Part shown: piece after piece, positions 18,011 through 25,508 of the stretch | Layout of the letters: each line of letters begins with the position of its first letter | Numbering within the stretch: the stretch's first letter is position 1 | Assembly (NCBI GenBank): GCA_015492305.1 | Contig: WGFJ01000012.1 | Location: 1-44,274, forward strand | DNA: 44,274 nucleotides | DNA from: Deltaproteobacteria bacterium | GTDB taxonomy: Bacteria > Desulfobacterota > GWC2-55-46 > S146-80 | Direction: 5' to 3' | Notes under the pieces: model-generated | What the model was told of the DNA's origin: nothing | Database searches by the model: none | Seen by the model: the letters and a program-made list of their open reading frames with translations, nothing else | Translations under genes and position numbers: made by a program

Positions 18011-19297
18011 TCAGGGGCTGACACCCATGGCCCTTAGCCTCCTCCTTGCCTCGGCTGCCTCAGGGCTTTCAGGGGCAAGCCTTATAACCTCCCTGTAGTT
18101 CCTCACAGCCTCCCTGTAATTGCCTGTTATCTCGTAGGACCTGCCGAGGTAGAACTTCACCTGAGGGACATCGGGTATAAGTCTGTCGGCAACACGAAGA
18201 TGCCTTATGGCACGGAAGTAGTCCCCCTTCCTGAAGGCGATGAGACCTGCAAGGTACCTGTTTGAGAAGAGGTCAGGATACAGTCTCAGGGCCTTACGAA
18301 TGGATATGTCGGCCTCAACGAGCCTTCCCTGCCTCATGAGGGCCCATGCAAGGCCTCCGTAGAAGACGGACTGGTCATCGGCAAGGTCTATGGCCCTCCT
18401 GTACTCCCCTTCGGCCCCCCTGTAGTCCCCCTTCTCCATGAGCCTATCACCCCTGTCAAAGTGCATGTAGGCCTCCTTCAGGGATTTGAGGTGGGCCGTC
18501 TTCTCCGCAAAGTCCCTCACCTTGAAGGGGAGGGTTGTGGGGTAGGTACCCTTATCCAGTTCTGCCCTGATCCTCTCTATCCTCTCCTCTGTGAGGGGAT
18601 GGCTCTGGAAGAGGGCCTCCAGTCTCGAGGGCTTCCTCTTTGCCGTCCTCTGCAGGATCTCCATGACCTGGAGCATGGCAACGGGGTTGTAACCTGCCCT
18701 TGTCATGTACTCAAGGCCAAGGAGGTCTGCCTGCCTCTCCTGGTCCCTGCTGTACTTGAGGAGAAGAAGGGTTGCAGCAAAGGAGGAACCAAGGTAGTAG
18801 AGGTCCCTGCTCCTTGCATCCCTCCCTGCCATGGCGGCCCCCACCCCTGCTATGATGGTCTGGGCAAGGAGGGTCCTGCTTATCTGGGCTGCCGAGTGCC
18901 TTGCAGCCACATGCCCTACCTCATGGCCAAGGACGGCAGCGAGCTGATCCTCACTCTCAAGAAGGGTGAGAAGCCCCCTTGTTATGCTTATCTTCCCTCC
19001 CGGAAGGGCATAGGCATTTACCTCCGATGAGTTTACCACATTGAATTCGTACCTCAGATGGGGACGGTGGCTGAAGGAGGCGATCCTCTGGCCCACGGTG
19101 TTCACATACCCCTGGAGCTGGTCATCCTGGAAGAGGCCACCATTTATCTGGGTTGTGATGGGGTAGTTCTCCTCACCGAGGGCCACCTCCTGGGCCTCTG
19201 AGATGAGCATGAGCTCCTCCTTTTCCGTAACAGGGTTTACGGCACACCCTGCCACGAAGAGGAGGAGCAGGAAAAGGGCCTTCCTTGTCCTGAACAA
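18011..19297 (-). CDS. Periplasmic M48 metalloprotease lipoprotein with TPR repeats (BepA-like)
   Basis: A 428-residue lipoprotein: MFRTRKALFLLLLFVAGC gives a short signal peptide and a lipobox with acylated Cys18. The zinc site is HEVGH (H125-H129) with a downstream ligand in the ERQADLLGLEYM segment. The C-terminal third (about 290-428) is made of TPR repeats. BepA-type proteases degrade or assist misassembled outer-membrane proteins. The frame is open to a GTG at 19327, but the TTG at 19297 is preferred: it gives a normal signal peptide and lies 4 bp after the stop of the small basic gene, whereas the longer form would overlap it. The start is nevertheless not certain. Confidence 0.9.
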   Translation of the reverse strand: MFRTRKALFLLLLFVAGCAVNPVTEKEELMLISEAQEVALGEENYPITTQINGGLFQDDQLQGYVNTVGQRIASFSHRPHLRYEFNVVNSSEVNAYALPGGKISITRGLLTLLESEDQLAAVLGHEVGHVAARHSAAQISRTLLAQTIIAGVGAAMAGRDARSRDLYYLGSSFAATLLLLKYSRDQERQADLLGLEYMTRAGYNPVAMLQVMEILQRTAKRKPSRLEALFQSHPLTEERIERIRAELDKGTYPTTLPFKVRDFAEKTAHLKSLKEAYMHFDRGDRLMEKGDYRGAEGEYRRAIDLADDQSVFYGGLAWALMRQGRLVEADISIRKALRLYPDLFSNRYLAGLIAFRKGDYFRAIRHLRVADRLIPDVPQVKFYLGRSYEITGNYREAVRNYREVIRLAPESPEAAEARRRLRAMGVSP

Positions 19298-19301
19298 GTC
19301 C

Positions 19302-19460
19302 CTAAGCCTCTGCCTCCCTGGAGGCACCCTCTGCCTGGCCCTTCTTCTCCTTTGCCTTTGCAGCCCTTGCCCTCTTTATGGCCTCCCTTATCCTCGCCTT
19401 CAACCTCTTCTCCCTCCGTTTCCTCCTTCTCCTCAACTCCCTTTGCCTTTCCGTTGCCAT
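19302..19460 (-). CDS. Small, highly basic 52-residue protein
   Basis: A short gene below usual length cut-offs. It starts MATERQRELRRRRKRREK, is dominated by Arg/Lys in the first 40 residues (predicted as one long basic helix), and ends with an acidic-neutral tail. A perfect AGGAGGTGAT ribosome site lies 5 bp upstream, formed by the last codons of the DUF190 gene, and the protease start follows its stop by 4 bp. These make a translated gene likely. Composition suggests RNA or ribosome binding, but I do not recognise a family with confidence. Confidence 0.75.
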   Translation of the reverse strand: MATERQRELRRRRKRREKRLKARIREAIKRARAAKAKEKKGQAEGASREAEA

Positions 19461-19464
19461 GGAA

Positions 19465-19803
19465 TCACCTCCTGCCATGCCTGTATTTTATTATCTTCAC
19501 CCTCTCAAGGGTGATGAGACCCTCCTCAACCACCTCATCAAGGAAGGGAAAGAGCCTGTTCAGCTTCTCCTCTGTATCCACTATCTCTATGACGATGGGT
19601 AGGTCCTCTGAGAGCCTCAGGAGCTTTGCCGTGTGGAGGTGACTGTGGGCCCCAAAGCCCATTATACCCCTCAGGACCGTTGCACCGGCAAGGCCAAGCT
19701 CCCTTGCCTTGAGCACTATCTGCTCGTAGAGGGCCTTGCCCTGAAACCTGTCGGACTCCCCTATGAATATCCTCAAAAGGAGCCCCTCCTCTGGTAACTT
19801 CAT
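19465..19803 (-). CDS. DUF190 family protein
   Basis: A 112-residue cytoplasmic protein of the DUF190 family, a ferredoxin-like/PII-like fold. Typical residues are LLRIFIGESD at the start, GLAGATVLRGIMGFG in the middle and LPIVIEIVD. The family is often encoded beside crcB, as here, and is thought to modulate fluoride or other ion transport; the mechanism is not known. Two consecutive ATGs exist; the second (19803) has better spacing from AGGAGGGG. Its last codons hold the ribosome site of the small basic gene. Confidence 0.9.
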   Translation of the reverse strand: MKLPEEGLLLRIFIGESDRFQGKALYEQIVLKARELGLAGATVLRGIMGFGAHSHLHTAKLLRLSEDLPIVIEIVDTEEKLNRLFPFLDEVVEEGLITLERVKIIKYRHGRR

Positions 19804-19812
19804 CATCCCCTC

Positions 19813-20199
19813 CTATCTGAAGATCCCTGTTATGTACCTGGAAAGGAGGAGGCCCGCAAAGACAGCCACAATACCCCCTCCATTGCTGAGGAGGAGATTT
19901 GTGAAGGCCATCCCCCATTCACCATCCCTGATGAGGTTTACCGTCTCAAGGCTGTAGGTGGAAAAGGTGGTGAAGCCACCGAAAAGGCCTATGAAGAGGA
20001 AGGACCTCACCTCCGGAGACAGGCCGGTCTCCTCAAAGAGCTCCCAGAGAAGGCCTATGAGGAAGGAGCCAAGGATGTTCACCCCCATCGTTCCCCAGGG
20101 AAAGACCCCCTCCGTAAGGCTGTAGAGGAAGCCCGAGAACCAGTACCTCAAGAGGGCCCCTACACCACCACCTGCAAGGATCATTAAGAGAGAGACCAT
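19813..20199 (-). CDS. crcB: Fluoride channel/exporter CrcB (FluC)
   Basis: A 128-residue, four-helix membrane protein. Signatures are GGGVGALLRYWF, GTMGVNILGSFLIG and GLFGGFTTFSTYS, the last carrying the threonine/serine and phenylalanine residues of the fluoride pore. It works as an antiparallel dual-topology dimer exporting fluoride. GTG at 20205 would overlap the upstream stop, but ATG at 20199 has better spacing from AAGGGG. No fluoride riboswitch precedes it: the gene is embedded in a cobalamin operon and abuts the cobD stop. Confidence 0.93.
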   Translation of the reverse strand: MVSLLMILAGGGVGALLRYWFSGFLYSLTEGVFPWGTMGVNILGSFLIGLLWELFEETGLSPEVRSFLFIGLFGGFTTFSTYSLETVNLIRDGEWGMAFTNLLLSNGGGIVAVFAGLLLSRYITGIFR

Positions 20200-20201
20200 C
20201 C

Positions 20202-21263
20202 TCACCCCTTGAAGATGTCCTTAAGGGCCTCCAGGAGCAACCTGTTCTCATCCCTCCCCAGGATGGCCACCCTGAAGAACCTGTCCCCGAGGCCCCTGAA
20301 GGAGGAACAGTCCCTCACATAGATGCCCCTTGAAAGGAGCATCTCCTGCAGGCCCCTGGAATTTATACCCTCCCTCTCTATCCTTATCAAGAGGAAATTG
20401 GTATGAGAGGGGTAGGGCTGGAGACCCTCCACAGCCCTGATGGCCCTTATCATCCACCCCCTCTCCCCTTCAAGCCATGAAAGGGTCCTCTCCACAAAGC
20501 CCCTCTCCTTTAGGGCAAGGATGCCTGCCACCTGGGCAGGTCCATTCACGGACCATGGCGGAAGATGCCTGGAAAGGAGGTCTATGACCCCCTTCCCTGA
20601 GATCCCGTACCCGAGCCTCAGGCCCGGAAGGGAGAAGAACTTGGTCATGGACCTCAGGACGATCACCCTTTCCATCTCCACCGCCTTCCCCGCGAAGGAG
20701 CCCCCTCCGCAGAAGTCAATAAAGGCCTCATCCACCACAAGCCATGTCCCCAGTCTCTCGGTGACACGGGCTATCTCCATCACCCCATCTGCGGAGATGA
20801 ACTCCCCCCTTGGTGATGAGGGGTTTGCAAGGAAGACCATGTCATAACCCCTTGAAAGGACCCTGAGAAGGTCCCTCACAGGGAGGCAGAATCCCCCCTC
20901 CTCTCTGAGGGAGAAGTCCTCCACCCTTGAGCCAGAAAGGATGAGGGCATTCCTGTACTCGCTGAAGGAGGGCTCTATAACAAGGGCCCTTGATGGTCTC
21001 AGGGCATTGACAAGGAGGTATATGAGCTGGGTCGAGCCGTTTCCAACGATGATGTTCCCCTCCCCTACACCGAGATAAGAGGAGAGGGCCCCCTTCAAGG
21101 CTCCACAGAGGGGATCTGGATATGTGGCAATGGCATCCCTCATCCGGTCCCTCAGCCCTTCAAGGACCGGGGCAGGGGGACCAAGGGGGTTTATGTTTGC
21201 GCTGAAATCGATGACCCCTTCCATCCCTGGTGTAAGGCCCCCGTGGACCCTCACGATATCCAT
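20202..21263 (-). CDS. cobD: L-threonine-O-3-phosphate decarboxylase, cobalamin biosynthesis
   Basis: A 353-residue PLP enzyme of the histidinol-phosphate aminotransferase-like fold. The N-terminal VRVHGGL and VIDFSANINPLGPP are typical of CobD; the PLP lysine lies in SMTKFFSLPGLRLGY. It makes (R)-1-amino-2-propanol phosphate for the nucleotide-loop arm of cobalamin, which the neighbouring CbiB attaches to cobyric acid. HisC-type aminotransferases are close relatives, but position next to cbiB and cobQ settles the call. Its start overlaps the cbiB end by 13 bp. Confidence 0.92.
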   Translation of the reverse strand: MDIVRVHGGLTPGMEGVIDFSANINPLGPPAPVLEGLRDRMRDAIATYPDPLCGALKGALSSYLGVGEGNIIVGNGSTQLIYLLVNALRPSRALVIEPSFSEYRNALILSGSRVEDFSLREEGGFCLPVRDLLRVLSRGYDMVFLANPSSPRGEFISADGVMEIARVTERLGTWLVVDEAFIDFCGGGSFAGKAVEMERVIVLRSMTKFFSLPGLRLGYGISGKGVIDLLSRHLPPWSVNGPAQVAGILALKERGFVERTLSWLEGERGWMIRAIRAVEGLQPYPSHTNFLLIRIEREGINSRGLQEMLLSRGIYVRDCSSFRGLGDRFFRVAILGRDENRLLLEALKDIFKG

Positions 21264-22201
21264 GTGTAGCCCCCGAAAGGTATGGTAAAGAGGACGGAAA
21301 GGAGGGTGGCACCATGGACCACCTTGAGCAGGTCTTCAACCTTCCCCTCCGTTGGGGGTCCGAGGTCCTCCCCTATGGCCGGTTTCCTGTGGTACACGCC
21401 CCTGTAGTAGGCCCCTCCACCGAGCCTTACCCCAAGGACCCCTGAGGCCACCGCCTCCGGGAGACCCGCATTGGGGGAGGGGTGTTTCCTCCCCTCCCTG
21501 AGGAGGGTCACAAGTCCCCTCCTCCAGTCAAGGCCAAGGAGGAATGAGGAGAGGAGCATGAAGAGGGCCGTTATCCTTGCAGGGATGTAGTTCATCACAT
21601 CATCGGCCCTTGCAGAGGCCCAGCCAAAGTGGAGGTACCTCTCGTCCCTGTAACCCACCATGGAGTCAAGGGTACTCACGGCCTTGTAGGCCATGGCAAG
21701 GGGAGGCCCACCCAGAAGGAGATAGAAGAGGGGGGCGATCACACCGTCCGATGCATTCTCTGAAAGGGTCTCCACCGTTGCCCTGAGGACCCCTTCCCTG
21801 TCAAGGGGTGCCGTGTCCCTTCCAACGATCATGGAAAGCCTTGCCTTCGCCTCCCCCTCGGATCTCCCAAGGGCCTCCACCACACCTTCAACCTCCCTGT
21901 GGAGGGACCTTGCAGCGAGGGTGGTGTATGCCATGAGGACTGCAAGGAGCCACCTCACCCATCCATCAAGGGCCTCAAGGATCATCCAGGGTATGGAAAA
22001 GGAAAGGGCAGAAAGGGTGAGGAGGAGGAGGATCCCACCCGCCCTCTCCAGGAGGGGTGTCCTCAAACAGGGCCTTACCCACCTTTCAAAGGACTCTATG
22101 TACCTGCCCATCCACCTCACAGGATGGGGCAACCACCTGGGATCACCAAGGAGGAGGTCAAGGAGATACGCAGAGGGGATGATCAGGGCATCAGGGGCCA
22201 T
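21251..22201 (-). CDS. cbiB: Adenosylcobinamide-phosphate synthase
   Basis: A 316-residue membrane protein with about four to five helices. The family hallmarks are LLLGDPRWLPHPVRWMGR at residues 16-33 and SENASDGVIAPLFYLLLGG, plus DSMVGYRDERYLHFGWASAR. It amidates adenosylcobyric acid with aminopropanol (phosphate). The ATG at 22201 follows GAGAGG and overlaps the acyl-ACP synthetase gene by 11 bp; the frame extends six codons further upstream without a better ribosome site. Confidence 0.94.
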   Translation of the reverse strand: MAPDALIIPSAYLLDLLLGDPRWLPHPVRWMGRYIESFERWVRPCLRTPLLERAGGILLLLTLSALSFSIPWMILEALDGWVRWLLAVLMAYTTLAARSLHREVEGVVEALGRSEGEAKARLSMIVGRDTAPLDREGVLRATVETLSENASDGVIAPLFYLLLGGPPLAMAYKAVSTLDSMVGYRDERYLHFGWASARADDVMNYIPARITALFMLLSSFLLGLDWRRGLVTLLREGRKHPSPNAGLPEAVASGVLGVRLGGGAYYRGVYHRKPAIGEDLGPPTEGKVEDLLKVVHGATLLSVLFTIPFGGYTWIS

Positions 22202-23702
22202 GGAACCTCTCGAGGGCAAGGGCCTTCACCTTCTGGAGATCCACCTTCCCGCTGCCAAGGAGGGGGATGGATTCGATGAAGTGGATCTCCTTCGGGATCC
22301 ACAGGGATGGCAGCCCCTTCTCCAGAAGCCCCTTCCTTATGGTGGGACCATCCATACCGGGATGGGTGTGGAAACAGACAAGCCTCTCCCTTCCATCCTC
22401 ATCAAAGAGGGAGACAACGACCGACTCCTTCCCTGTTACCCCCTTTACCGCCTCCTCGATCCTCAGATGGGGCACCATCTCACCGCCTATCTTGCTGAAC
22501 CTTGAGAGCCTGTCGGTGATGGTGAGGAAGCCCTCCTCATCGATGGAACCCACATCCCCTGTCACATACCAGCCATCCCTCAAGACCTCAGCCGTGGCCC
22601 CGGGATCATCAAGGTACCCGTCCATCATGGATGGCCCCTTGACAAGGACAAGCCCCTCCCTTCCAGGAGGAAGGGCCTCAAGGCTTTCAGGGTCCACAAC
22701 CTTCACCATGGTCCCGGGGATGGGAGGGCCCACGGTGCCCACCCTGTTTCTGCCAGGAAGGTTGACGGATACAACAGGTCCCATCTCCGTGCAGCCGTAG
22801 CCCTCCAGGATCTCCGCTCCAAACCTCTCCCTGAAGGCCCTGCAGGTGGACATCTTCAACTTCTCCCCACCAACGATGCAGAACCTGATGGAAGAGAGGT
22901 CCTCCTTCCTGCACTGTCTGAGGTAGATATCGCAGAAGGTTGGGGTCGCAAGGAGGAGGGAAGGCCTGTACCTTGAGACAGCCTCACCCACCCCCTTCCC
23001 GTCGAGCGGGTTCGGGTGATAGACGGCCCCTATACCCTTGAGGAGGGGGAACCAGAGGGTAACGGTGTAACCGAAGGAATGGAAGAAGGGAAGGACCCCC
23101 ATCACCTTCTCCCCCCTGCCAACAGGACACACCCTTTCAAGGGCATCAACATTGGAGGCTATGGCCCGGTGGGAGAGGACTATCCCCTTGGGCCTTCCCG
23201 TGCTCCCGCTGGAGAAGAGGATCGTGGCGGTCCTGTTGGGATCGGATCTGAAGAGGGAAAGGAGAAGGCCAGCAGGAAGGAGGGAAAGAAAGACACCCTT
23301 GAGCCTTTCCATGGGGGAGGGCCCCATATCCTCCAGGAAAAGGGCCCCCTCAAGGTGGAGGCCAGACCTCTCCACAAAGGCCCTTGATGTGATCACCCTG
23401 CCTATGGAGGCCCTCTCGATGGCACAGGTCAGGACCTCCCTTCCGATGGTGTAGTTGAGGTTTACAGGGACCTTTCCGGCCATGGGGAGGGCTATGTTGA
23501 GGATTGCACTCACCGTGGATGGTGGAAGGAGGATGCCTACCCTGTGGTCCTTACCGAACCTTCTCCTCATGGAGATGGCCATAACAAGGGAAGCAACAAG
23601 GGTCCTTCGGTATGTGAACTCCCTACCGGAGGAATCGGCCATGGCAAAGGCCCTTCCAGACCCCTTTGCAGTGCGGATGAACCTCAGATGGAGCCCCTCC
23701 AC
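22191..23702 (-). CDS. AMP-forming acyl-acyl carrier protein synthetase (Aas-like ligase)
   Basis: A 503-residue ANL-superfamily ligase. The phosphate loop reads SSGSTGRPKGIVLSH, followed by GYGCTEMGPV, GWYVTGDVG and DRLSRFSKIGGEMVPH. The last motif is characteristic of the acyl-ACP synthetase half of Aas (2-acylglycerophosphoethanolamine acyltransferase/acyl-ACP synthetase) rather than of acetyl- or long-chain acyl-CoA synthetases. The acyltransferase half of Aas is absent. It would activate fatty acids with ATP for ACP, or an acyl-CoA. The gene lies between cobQ and cbiB, starting one base after the cobQ stop (GTG) and overlapping cbiB, so it is co-expressed with cobalamin genes; no cobalamin role is known for this family. 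Confidence 0.85.
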   Translation of the reverse strand: MEGLHLRFIRTAKGSGRAFAMADSSGREFTYRRTLVASLVMAISMRRRFGKDHRVGILLPPSTVSAILNIALPMAGKVPVNLNYTIGREVLTCAIERASIGRVITSRAFVERSGLHLEGALFLEDMGPSPMERLKGVFLSLLPAGLLLSLFRSDPNRTATILFSSGSTGRPKGIVLSHRAIASNVDALERVCPVGRGEKVMGVLPFFHSFGYTVTLWFPLLKGIGAVYHPNPLDGKGVGEAVSRYRPSLLLATPTFCDIYLRQCRKEDLSSIRFCIVGGEKLKMSTCRAFRERFGAEILEGYGCTEMGPVVSVNLPGRNRVGTVGPPIPGTMVKVVDPESLEALPPGREGLVLVKGPSMMDGYLDDPGATAEVLRDGWYVTGDVGSIDEEGFLTITDRLSRFSKIGGEMVPHLRIEEAVKGVTGKESVVVSLFDEDGRERLVCFHTHPGMDGPTIRKGLLEKGLPSLWIPKEIHFIESIPLLGSGKVDLQKVKALALERFHGP

Positions 23703-23703
23703 C

Positions 23704-25182
23704 CTATAACCCCATGATCCTGTAGATCTCTTCCATCCTGAGGTGCCTCCTCACCTCCCTGCAGAGCCTCCCTATCCCTTCCTCAACCCTCTCCCTGTAG
23801 ACGCCCCTATCCCCCCCTCTGAGACCAGTCCCTGACCTGATGCGGTCAAGGAACCACCTCCTGAAGTGATCACCCTCAAAGAGGCCATGGATGTAAGTGC
23901 CCATGATGTTCCCCCTCTCGGAAAGGGCCCCCTCTGCAACGGCTGCTGACGATCCATCCCTCTCTATGAGAAAGAGGGGGGACTCCATGGATTCCGTCTC
24001 GCCCATGTGGATCTCGTAGCCCTCAACCGGGATGGCATGGTCCCCTGCAAGACGGCCCCTCACCCTGTGGAGCCTCTTCTCCCCCTTCATGGTTGTCCTC
24101 ACCCTGAGGAGCCCGAGGCCTCGAGCCCTCCCGGGTCTGCCCTCCACACCGGAGGGATCCTCTATCCACTCCCCGAGGATCTGGTATCCCCCGCATATGC
24201 CAAGTACAAGGCCTCCCCTTTCCGCAAACACCCTGAGAGGCCCTTCAAGGCCTTTCTTCCTGATGTAGGAAAGGTCAGACAGGGTGTTCTTCGTCCCGGG
24301 TATGATGATACAGTGAAAGGAGGGAAGGTCATCCGGGTCATCGACATAGGTGAGTCCCACATCTGGCTCCATCCTTAGGGGATCGAAGTCGGTGAAATTG
24401 GATATCCTTGGAAGCCTTATGACCCCTATCCTAAGCACCCCCTCCTCCCTCTTCACCTCATCGATGGCCACACCATCCTCCTCAGGGAGGTTGAGGTCCT
24501 TTATGTAGGGCACCACACCGAGGACAGGCCTTTCAAGCCTCTCCTCAAGGAACCTCACACCGGGCTCAAGGAGTGAGGTATCACCTCTGAACTTGTTTAT
24601 GACAAGTCCCTTTACAAGGCCCCTTTCCTCCGGACTCAGGAGCTCCATGGTGCCAAGGAGTGAGGCAAAGACCCCTCCCCTCTCTATGTCCCCCACAAGG
24701 AGGACCGGAGAGCCCACCTCAAGGGCAAGGCCCATGTTCACTATATCCCCATCCCTCAGGTTCACCTCTGCAGGGCTTCCCGCCCCCTCGATGAGGATCA
24801 CATCAAAGGCCCTCTCAAGCCTCCTGTAGCTCTCAAGGACATAGGACTTTGCCTCCCTCTTGAACCTGTGGTACTCAAGGGCGGTCATGTTTCCATGGAC
24901 CTTCCCATGGATGACCACCTGTGAGATGGAATCGTGGGAAGGTTTGAGCAGGATGGGGTTCATGTCAACGGTGGGCTCCACCCCTGCGCAGTAGGCCTGA
25001 AAGGCCTGGGCCCTGCCTATCTCCCCTCCCTCCCTGGTTACAAAGGAGTTCAGGGCCATGTTCTGGGCCTTGAAGGGGGCAACTGAAAACCCCTCCTCCC
25101 TCAGTATGCGGCAGAGGGCAGCCACAAGGAGGCTCTTTCCCACATGGGAGGAGGTCCCTTGAAGCATGAGGGAGGGAGCCAT
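23704..25182 (-). CDS. cobQ: Cobyric acid synthase
   Basis: A 492-residue glutamine-dependent amidotransferase that amidates side chains b, d, e and g of adenosylcobyrinic a,c-diamide. The N-terminal dethiobiotin-synthetase-like ATPase has MLQGTSSHVGKS and FKAQNMALNS; further signatures are EGAGSPAEVNL and GDIERGGVFASLLGT. The C-terminal glutaminase has nucleophile cysteine in GICGGYQILG and a histidine in YEIHMGET. Full length, also known as CbiP. It starts two bases after the stop of the preceding small gene. Confidence 0.96.
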   Translation of the reverse strand: MAPSLMLQGTSSHVGKSLLVAALCRILREEGFSVAPFKAQNMALNSFVTREGGEIGRAQAFQAYCAGVEPTVDMNPILLKPSHDSISQVVIHGKVHGNMTALEYHRFKREAKSYVLESYRRLERAFDVILIEGAGSPAEVNLRDGDIVNMGLALEVGSPVLLVGDIERGGVFASLLGTMELLSPEERGLVKGLVINKFRGDTSLLEPGVRFLEERLERPVLGVVPYIKDLNLPEEDGVAIDEVKREEGVLRIGVIRLPRISNFTDFDPLRMEPDVGLTYVDDPDDLPSFHCIIIPGTKNTLSDLSYIRKKGLEGPLRVFAERGGLVLGICGGYQILGEWIEDPSGVEGRPGRARGLGLLRVRTTMKGEKRLHRVRGRLAGDHAIPVEGYEIHMGETESMESPLFLIERDGSSAAVAEGALSERGNIMGTYIHGLFEGDHFRRWFLDRIRSGTGLRGGDRGVYRERVEEGIGRLCREVRRHLRMEEIYRIMGL

Positions 25183-25183
25183 A

Positions 25184-25366
25184 TCAGGCCCCCTCTTTCT
25201 CCCCTCCCTGAGAGAGCTTGTCCTTTATGTTCTTCCTTATCCTCTCCGCTACATCCTTATGGAAGGCAAGTTCACCTATGATGGGACAGTAAAAGAGGAT
25301 GGCCGTCTCCTTCTCATCACCCTTGAAGGTGGTCCTCTCCCTCAGTATCTTTGCCGTGCACTCCAT
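25184..25366 (-). CDS. Unrecognised 60-residue protein heading the cobalamin operon
   Basis: A small protein beginning MECTAKILRERTTF with an ILFYCPIIGE segment and a charged, probably helical C-terminus. It has two cysteines and no transmembrane helix. The open frame reaches 25429, but the ATG at 25366 lies 8 bp after a perfect AGGAGGTGAT and downstream of the predicted transcription start, so longer versions are unlikely. It is the first gene of the operon and precedes cobQ by 1 bp. I do not recognise a family. Confidence 0.7.
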   Translation of the reverse strand: MECTAKILRERTTFKGDEKETAILFYCPIIGELAFHKDVAERIRKNIKDKLSQGGEKEGA

Positions 25367-25381
25367 TGCCATCACCTCCTG

Positions 25382-25396
25382 ACAACCAAAGGTTGT
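25382..25396. repeat. Perfect 6-bp inverted repeat at the cobalamin operon start site
   Basis: ACAACC and GGTTGT flank an AAA spacer. It lies between the predicted -10 box and the ribosome site, covering the expected transcription start (about 25394). It could be a repressor operator or a short 5' hairpin. Confidence 0.4.
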
Positions 25397-25400
25397 AAGA

Positions 25401-25429
25401 AAGATATTACGAAGAGCCCGGATTGTCAA
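25401..25429 (-). promoter_or_regulatory. Sigma70-type promoter of the cobalamin/crcB operon
   Basis: On the minus strand a perfect TTGACA (+ strand 25424-25429) and TATCTT (+ strand 25401-25406, 4/6) are spaced by 17 bp. The leader to the first ATG is only about 28 bases, so there is no room for a cobalamin riboswitch. Confidence 0.65.
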
Positions 25430-25508
25430 GATCGCTCGCCACCGATTGGTCTAAAGGTTTTCGGGGAAGGATCCGATATACTACCAAACCCCTGTCCCAT
25501 GGATCCCG

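Noticed and set aside
18011-19327. Longer M48 protease form starting at GTG 19327
   Set aside because: It would add a charged stretch before the lipoprotein signal peptide and overlap the small basic gene; TTG at 19297 fits both better.
25367-25440. Cobalamin riboswitch ahead of the cobQ operon
   Set aside because: The predicted transcript leader is about 28 bases, far too short, and no B12-box-like sequence is seen.
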